Shown: positions 60,301-64,000 of the stretch, piece by piece | Position numbering within the stretch: the stretch's first letter is position 1 | How the letters are laid out: each line of letters opens with the position of its first letter | From: Streptomyces sp. CB01201 | GTDB lineage: Bacteria; Actinomycetota; Actinomycetes; Streptomycetales; Streptomycetaceae | Direction of reading: 5' to 3' | Length of the DNA stretch: 64,000 nt | Assembly (NCBI RefSeq): GCF_002803085.1 | Contig: NZ_NNBJ01000009.1 | Location: forward strand, 124,001 to 188,000 | Program-made: the position numbers and the translations under genes | Notes under the pieces: model-generated | What the model saw: only the letters and a program-made list of their open reading frames with translations | Told to the model about the DNA's origin: nothing | Databases searched by the model: none

Positions 60301-63300
60301 GCGGGAGTCGACCGGTACATAGGTTCCGCCGGCCGCGAGGACCGCGAGCTGAGCGACGACCAGATCGGCGGACCGGTCCATCAGCAGCGCGACCCGACCT
60401 TCGGGAGCGAGACCGTCGGTCAGCAGGCGTGCCGCCAACTGTGCTGCATATCGAGCAAGTTGACGATATGTCAGCTCATGCTCGCCGTCCTGTACGGCGA
60501 CGGCTTCCGGGGTTCGCCCGGCCTGCTCGGCGAACAGGTCGACGGGGCTGCGCGGTCGCGTCACGCGCGCCGGGGTGTTCCAGGAGGCCAGCAGCCTCCG
60601 GTCGTCGGGGGTGAGCGCGTCCAGGTCCGCGAGGTCGCCGTCCAGGCCCTCGGCGAGGGCGGTGAGCAGGACCGTGAGGCGCTCCACGGCCCGCTCGACG
60701 GTCTCCGGGTCGAAGAGGGCGGGGTCGTAGGCCAGGTCGAAACCGAGCCGCTCGGAGAGGTGGGCCCGCAGGCACCACGGGAAGGTGGGCGCGTCATCGG
60801 CCCTCACCTCGGCCACCTGGACACCGGTGCGGGCCGTGGCCGCCTCGTCGACGGGGTAGTTCTCGAAGACGACCATGCTGTCGAACAGGGCTTCGCCGGA
60901 CGGCACTTCGCTGCCCGACTGGATGCGGGGCAGGGCCAGGAAGTCGAAGCGGCGGGCCTCGGTCTGCGCCTCCTGAAGGTCGCGCAGCCAGGGCAGGACC
61001 GCCCCACTGGACAGCCGGACCCGGGTGGGCACGGTGTTGATGAACATGCCGATCATGCCCTCCACACCGGGCAGTTCGGCCGGGCGTCCCGAGACGGTGG
61101 TGCCGAACACCACGTCGTCGCGGCCGCCGCAGCGGGCCAGGAGCAGCGCCCAGGCGCCCTGGACCAGGGTGTTGACGGTCAGTCCGGCGCGGGCGGCTCC
61201 CGCGCCCAGCCGCGCGGTGACGTGTTCGTCCAGTTCGTGCCGGACCAGGGCGGTGGCGCGGGCCCGGTGCGCCTCGTCCGGGGTGCGGTCGTACGGGAGC
61301 GGGGTGCGGGTGGTGAACCCGGCGAGGGTGTCGCTCCAGTGGCGCTCGGCGGCCGGCCGGTCCTGTTCGGCGAGCCAGTGCAGGAAGTCCGCGAAGGGGC
61401 GCCGCACCGGGAGTTCCGCGTCGGGACCGCCGGTGAGCGCGGCGTAGCGCTCGCACACCTCGGTGAGGAGCTGGCCGGTGCTCCAGCCGTCCAGGGCGAT
61501 GTGGTGGGTGGACCACAGCAGCAGCACCTCGTCGTCGGGGAGCGCGGCGACGGTGAGCCGGGTGAGCGGCGCGGCGTTCAGGTCCATGCCCGCGGCGCGG
61601 TCCTCTTCGAGCAACTGCTCGGTGTGCTCGGCACGTTCGGCTGTGCCGAGCGCGCGCCAGTCGAGGTGGCGTACGGGCAGTTCGGCCCGCCGGTGCACGA
61701 CCTGGACCGGCTGCGGCAGGCCGCGCCAGTGCACGCTGGTGCGCAGCGCCGGGGTGCGGTCGGCGACGAACTGCCAGGCCGCGGCGAACGCCTGCGGGTC
61801 CCCCACTCCGGACAGGCGGACCGCGATCCGGTCGAAGTAGGCGCCATCGGTGTCCACCAGGCCGTGGAACAGCATTCCCGCCTGGAGCGGGGTGAGCGGC
61901 AGGACGTCCTCGATGTGCCGGCCGTCGCCGACGAGCCGGTCCAGTGCCTCCTGCGACAGCCCGGCGAGCGGGAAGTCGGAGGGGGTGCGACCGCCTGCGT
62001 CGGGGCTCGCGCAGTGCGCCACGATGTCCCGGAGCGCGGCGGCCATCCGCTCGGCCAGGGCACGGACGGTGGCTTCGTCGTGGACGGCCGCCGGGTAGTT
62101 CCAGCCCAGTTCGAGCCGTCCCTCCTGGACGATGCCGGTGATGTCGAGGACGTACGGGCGCGGAGCATCCGGGTCGGTGTCGCGGCCGGTCGGCGCCAGG
62201 GCGCCAAGCAGGAGGGCGTCGCCGGTGCCGCTGCCCGCGTCCCACTGGCCGTGGTAGTTGAAGCCGACCTGCGGCGCGGGAGCCCCGGCGAGCGGGCTGT
62301 CCGGCAGCAGGTGGCGCAGCGCGCCATGGCTCAGGCCGTGCAGCGGGACGGCTCGGAGCTGTTCCTTCACCGAGCGGAGCGTGTCGTGCCATCCGGCACC
62401 GGGATCGACCCGCAGCGCGAGCGGGAACTCCGCGGTGAACCAGCCGACCGTGCGCGACAGGTCGACGTCGGCGAAGAGGTCCTCGCGGCCGTGGCCCTCC
62501 ACGCCGATCAGGACCGTGTCCCGCCCGCACCACTGCGCGAGCGTGTGGCCGAGTGCGCTGAGCAGGATGTCGTTGACCTGGGTGCGGTAGGTCTCGGGGA
62601 CCTTGCGCAGCAGGGCGTCGGTGGTGTCCGCGTCCAGTGTGACGGTGACGGTGGCCGAGGTGCCGTACGTGTTGGGGCCCGGTCGGCCCGCGGGCAGTTC
62701 GGCCGGTGCTTCGGCCGCCTGCCGCCAGTGCTCCAGGTCGGCGGTGAACGCTCCGGTGCGGGTGTGTTCGGCCAGCCGGGCCGCCCAGTGGCCGTAGGCG
62801 GTGCCGGCGGACGCGAGGTCCACGGGGCGTCCGGCCGCGGCCTGCTGGTAGGCGGTGGCGAGGTCGGCCGGCAGGATGCGCCAGGAGACGCCGTCGACGG
62901 CCAGGTGGTGGACGGTGATCACGAGCTGGCCCGCCAGGTCGGGGCCGCGGTCCAGGAAGAGGAAGCGCGCCACCCGGCCCTCGACGGGGTCGAGTCCCGC
63001 CTGCGCGCGGTCGGTGAGGCGGTGCGCCTCCGCCTCGACCGCGGTGTCGTCGAGTCCGGCGAGATCGTGCCGGCTGAACACGGAACCGGGCGCGGCGGGC
63101 AGCGCCTCCTGGTGCCAGCCGGACGCGGTGTGCGTGAACCGGGTGCGCAGGGCGCCGTGCCGGGCGACGACGGCCTGGGTGGCCCGGCTGAGCGCCTCGC
63201 CGTCCGTGCCCGGCGCCAGCTCGAAGCGCTGGGTCATGGTGAACCGCAGGGGATCGCCGGGGCGCAGACCGTCCAGGTACCAGTGCTGGATCGGGGTGAG

Positions 63301-64000
63301 CGGGGCGGGGCCGGTGGGGCTGGTGGTGTCTGTCGTCGGAGCCAACTTGCCTGCGCGCAGGGCGAGTTCGGCGACGGTCTGGTGCCGGAAGACGTCCTTG
63401 GTGCTGAGGGCGAGTCCGGCGCGGCGGGCGCGCGAGACGATCTGGATGCTGAGGATGGAGTCGCCGCCGAGCGCGAAGAAGTTGTCCCGGGCCCCCACCC
63501 GCGGGACGCCCAGTACCTCGGCCCAGATGGCGGCCAGCCGCTCCTCGGTGCCGGGCCGCGGTGCGACGTACGGATCGTCGCTGTCGGGCTGGACGGGCGG
63601 GTCCGGCAGGGCGCGGCGGTCGGTCTTGCCGCCGGTGGTGCGGGGCACGCGGTCGAGCGGGACGAACGCGGCGGGCACCATGTGGTCGGGCAGCGTGCCG
63701 CGCAGCCGCATCCGCAGTTCGTCGGCCGACGGCTGCTGCCCGTCCCCGGTCACGACGTAGGCGACCAGCATCGGGCGTCCGGCGTGCTCGCGGGCGGTGA
63801 CGGCGGCGTCGGTGACCTCCGGCAGTGCCAGCAGCGCCGCCTCGATCTCGCCGGGCTCGATGCGGAAGCCCCGGATCTTGAGCTGTTCGTCGGCGCGCCC
63901 GAGGAACTCAAGGAGCCCGGCCGCGTCCCAGCGGGCGCGGTCGCCCGTGCGGTACATCCGCTCCCCCGGCGCCCCGAACGGGTCGGCCAGGAAGCGGCTC
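54322..64000 (-). CDS. Non-ribosomal peptide synthetase, C-terminal three modules (5' end outside window)
   Basis: Open from the right edge; more than 3200 residues. Counting from the M at 63957: end of adenylation domain (1-125), carrier protein 1 (L-G-G-D-S, about 170), epimerisation 1 (about 220-650; H-H-L-A-V-D-G-V-S-W, E-G-H-G-R-E, F-N-Y-H-G-Q-W-D), condensation (about 685-1110; H-H-I-A-L-D-G-W-S), adenylation (about 1140-1600; T-S-G-S-T-G), carrier 2 (about 1650), condensation (about 1713-2130; H-H-I-V-T-D-G-W-S), adenylation (about 2160-2650), carrier 3 (about 2710), epimerisation 2 (about 2768-3190). The layout is A-T-E / C-A-T / C-A-T-E. No thioesterase follows, so another subunit must receive or release the chain. 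Two D-residues are predicted. Confidence 0.95.
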   Translation of the reverse strand, partial: SRFLADPFGAPGERMYRTGDRARWDAAGLLEFLGRADEQLKIRGFRIEPGEIEAALLALPEVTDAAVTAREHAGRPMLVAYVVTGDGQQPSADELRMRLRGTLPDHMVPAAFVPLDRVPRTTGGKTDRRALPDPPVQPDSDDPYVAPRPGTEERLAAIWAEVLGVPRVGARDNFFALGGDSILSIQIVSRARRAGLALSTKDVFRHQTVAELALRAGKLAPTTDTTSPTGPAPLTPIQHWYLDGLRPGDPLRFTMTQRFELAPGTDGEALSRATQAVVARHGALRTRFTHTASGWHQEALPAAPGSVFSRHDLAGLDDTAVEAEAHRLTDRAQAGLDPVEGRVARFLFLDRGPDLAGQLVITVHHLAVDGVSWRILPADLATAYQQAAAGRPVDLASAGTAYGHWAARLAEHTRTGAFTADLEHWRQAAEAPAELPAGRPGPNTYGTSATVTVTLDADTTDALLRKVPETYRTQVNDILLSALGHTLAQWCGRDTVLIGVEGHGREDLFADVDLSRTVGWFTAEFPLALRVDPGAGWHDTLRSVKEQLRAVPLHGLSHGALRHLLPDSPLAGAPAPQVGFNYHGQWDAGSGTGDALLLGALAPTGRDTDPDAPRPYVLDITGIVQEGRLELGWNYPAAVHDEATVRALAERMAAALRDIVAHCASPDAGGRTPSDFPLAGLSQEALDRLVGDGRHIEDVLPLTPLQAGMLFHGLVDTDGAYFDRIAVRLSGVGDPQAFAAAWQFVADRTPALRTSVHWRGLPQPVQVVHRRAELPVRHLDWRALGTAERAEHTEQLLEEDRAAGMDLNAAPLTRLTVAALPDDEVLLLWSTHHIALDGWSTGQLLTEVCERYAALTGGPDAELPVRRPFADFLHWLAEQDRPAAERHWSDTLAGFTTRTPLPYDRTPDEAHRARATALVRHELDEHVTARLGAGAARAGLTVNTLVQGAWALLLARCGGRDDVVFGTTVSGRPAELPGVEGMIGMFINTVPTRVRLSSGAVLPWLRDLQEAQTEARRFDFLALPRIQSGSEVPSGEALFDSMVVFENYPVDEAATARTGVQVAEVRADDAPTFPWCLRAHLSERLGFDLAYDPALFDPETVERAVERLTVLLTALAEGLDGDLADLDALTPDDRRLLASWNTPARVTRPRSPVDLFAEQAGRTPEAVAVQDGEHELTYRQLARYAAQLAARLLTDGLAPEGRVALLMDRSADLVVAQLAVLAAGGTYVPVDSRAPEERRRVLLDAAGVTAKLTAADVAAARTGDDGASLPSGDPDRLAYIMFTSGSTGRPKPVAVRHRDVAALATDSRFADGISDRVLLHSPVAFDAATFEVWAPLLNGGRVVVAPEGTVDGALIRRLAGAGELTALWLTAGLFRLLAQDAPDCFAGLRQVWTGGDVVPAAALRRVLTACPGLSVVDGYGPTEATTFATSHALADASDVPDTVPIGRPLDDMRVHVLDGRLRPVPPGSAGELYLAGEGVARGYLGRPGDTAARFLADPQGPAGARMYRTGDLARRRPDGTVEFLGRADDQVKIRGFRVEPGEVEAVLAGHPEVADVAVLAGTGRSGAKRLIAYVVGPAGRNPADLRDFAGRTLPDYLVPTDIVPLDALPLSANGKVDRAALPAPGAAPRAERTEPRTEAERRAAEVFGHVLGMEPPGVDDDFFALGGDSILSIRLAARLSEAFATDLTPRDVFTRPTPAALATLLTEESHDARPAITPAARDAALPMSYAQQRLWFLEEFAPGGSEYVTALALRLRGHLDTGALAAAVGSLVARHESLRTTFDSADGHGVQIVHPPHSVPLPLHDLSALPAAERDPALRALLTKERERPFDLRQGPLLRTSLVRLADDDHALALGMHHIVTDGWSTSVLLGDLAHSYRAQLGHHEAPLTPLPIQYVDYAAWQRTAGAAEADGQLAYWTDHLADTAALDLPTDRPRPAVRTSNGATTRLVVPADTTARLTRVARENGTTLFTTLVAAAQAYLARLSGQRDIAVGTVTSGRDRAETEHVVGFFVNTLVLRSQVDTGRPFTDFLGTVRQTVLDAFAHQDVPFERIVDAVQPVRDTSRTPLFQVMVVLQNTPAADLDLPGLRVSDVETDTHQAAFDLTLEFAEAPDGALHGLLSYNTDLFDAATADRLAAHLGILLDAVATDPARPLGALPLTSGQQERELLALGRGGAAVPESSLPDLFQRQATRTPAATALCDGDRELTYEELDRAANRFAHRLIHDGVGPERVVALALPRSTAMVVAQLAVAKAGGAFLPVDPDYPAARREFMIRDAGAHHVVTDPAEVLTADGPDTAPTDADRTDPLRPGHPAYVIYTSGSTGTPKGVVVTHRGLASFAAAAAERYAAGPGDRVLQFASPSFDASVLELCTSLLSGATLVTGEEGPLVGDRLAEVLAVRRISHTLIPPAALATVPEEKAAELSALRTLIVGAEACPAHLVTTWAPGRRMINSYGPTEATVVASWTGPLAPDAGTPSIGRPSGSTCLYVLDTALRPVPPGVTGELYVAGPGLARGYLGRAGLTAQRFLPDPFGLPGERMYRTGDLARWGADGELVYAGRVDDQVKLRGFRIEPGEIESALRRSPLVRDAVVVVRTDASRPATDDGQPAPTSGPARLVAYVVPARPAADQAGGPAPLPVDDLREHLGETLPPHMVPSLFVPLERLPLTPNGKLDRRALPVPGPALSTGRPYRAPRTDTERRIARIWSDVLGVTDIGIDDNFFALGGDSILSMQVVSRLRRDGLHLVTRDLFTHQTLGSLASVVRTAPQQTAQGPATGEVPLTPIQDWFLTTPRAAHHHFNQSALLELDGTPDPNALNAALLALLEHHDALRMRFTRDADGWHQFNPPPAAARPDEPDFLLQYDLSGLSPEDADAVMEKTADELHAGFDLAHGPHLRAALFTGGPGRPAHLLLIAHHLVVDAVSWRILGDDLETAYQQAVRGAPVDLGERSTSFRDWARQIAAHVRAGGLDAELPHWRDIVEAATAPDHGPDSVHTAPAAVIGIELDEEDTETLLRAAPTAYRTRINDVLLAALALALARWAGQERVRLDLEGHGREDLIDGVDLTRTVGWFTSVHPIALQVDDPGRLGPDRDWRALVKSVRRQLRAVPGKGVGFGALRTYGTPEQREQLGAGAHSQLVFNYLGQWDARPEATGNGLVRVQHGPLGQDHDPRDGGSHALEIVGSVEHGRLAFTWHHRPDLHDTATVSRVAEEFAEALRHIARHARGGQ

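Noticed and set aside
1..64000. CRISPR array, prophage or insertion sequence
   Set aside because: No regularly spaced direct repeats, integrase, transposase or terminal inverted repeats were found.

Overview
This window is typical Streptomyces DNA: very high G+C, strong third-position G/C bias, GTG and TTG starts, secreted proteins with actinobacterial signal peptides, a class-E-sortase-type LAXTG anchor, MbtH next to a large NRPS, and many SpoIIE phosphatase, STAS and RsbW-like genes. No rRNA, tRNA, CRISPR array, insertion sequence or phage was found.

Layout. 0-3.2 kb: a TetR regulator divergent from a short-chain dehydrogenase with two palindromic operators between them, a small conserved protein and an alpha/beta hydrolase. 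3.3-9.1 kb: a four-gene molybdenum hydroxylase operon (paoABCD-like, minus strand) divergent from its own TetR gene; a perfect 19-bp inverted repeat lies in the shared promoter. 9.2-19.2 kb: the most interesting locus, a predicted cobalamin capture and import system. Two back-to-back cobalamin riboswitches drive, leftward, a secreted transcobalamin-like protein (alpha/alpha barrel plus DUF4430-like domain) and, rightward, an operon with a 928-aa wall-anchored double-barrel protein, a membrane-anchored partner, a complete ECF transporter (T, fused A-A', S) and a secreted DUF4430 protein. A strong hairpin closes the operon.

19.2-38 kb is accessory: two MarR-like genes, an orphan Imm49-like protein, RDD, ricin-lectin, lipoprotein and crystallin-like small proteins, a frameshifted gene, a FUSC transporter, a carotenoid oxygenase, a secreted RHS/YD-repeat protein followed by a 42-aa membrane protein, a VOC protein and a membrane protein. 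Several gene remnants lie between them.

38-53 kb is a dense partner-switching signalling island: five SpoIIE/PP2C phosphatases (two pairs of paralogues plus one), three RsbW-like ATPases, three STAS proteins, two MarR regulators and a B12-binding protein carrying the CarH-type W-x9-E-H motif, in one overlapping operon with a PAS-GAF-SpoIIE phosphatase and a STAS protein. This suggests light- or cobalamin-dependent control of a sigma-factor switch.

53-64 kb is the 3' end of a non-ribosomal peptide cluster read leftward: the last three modules of a giant NRPS ending in an epimerisation domain, then mbtH and an acetyltransferase. The cluster continues beyond the right edge.
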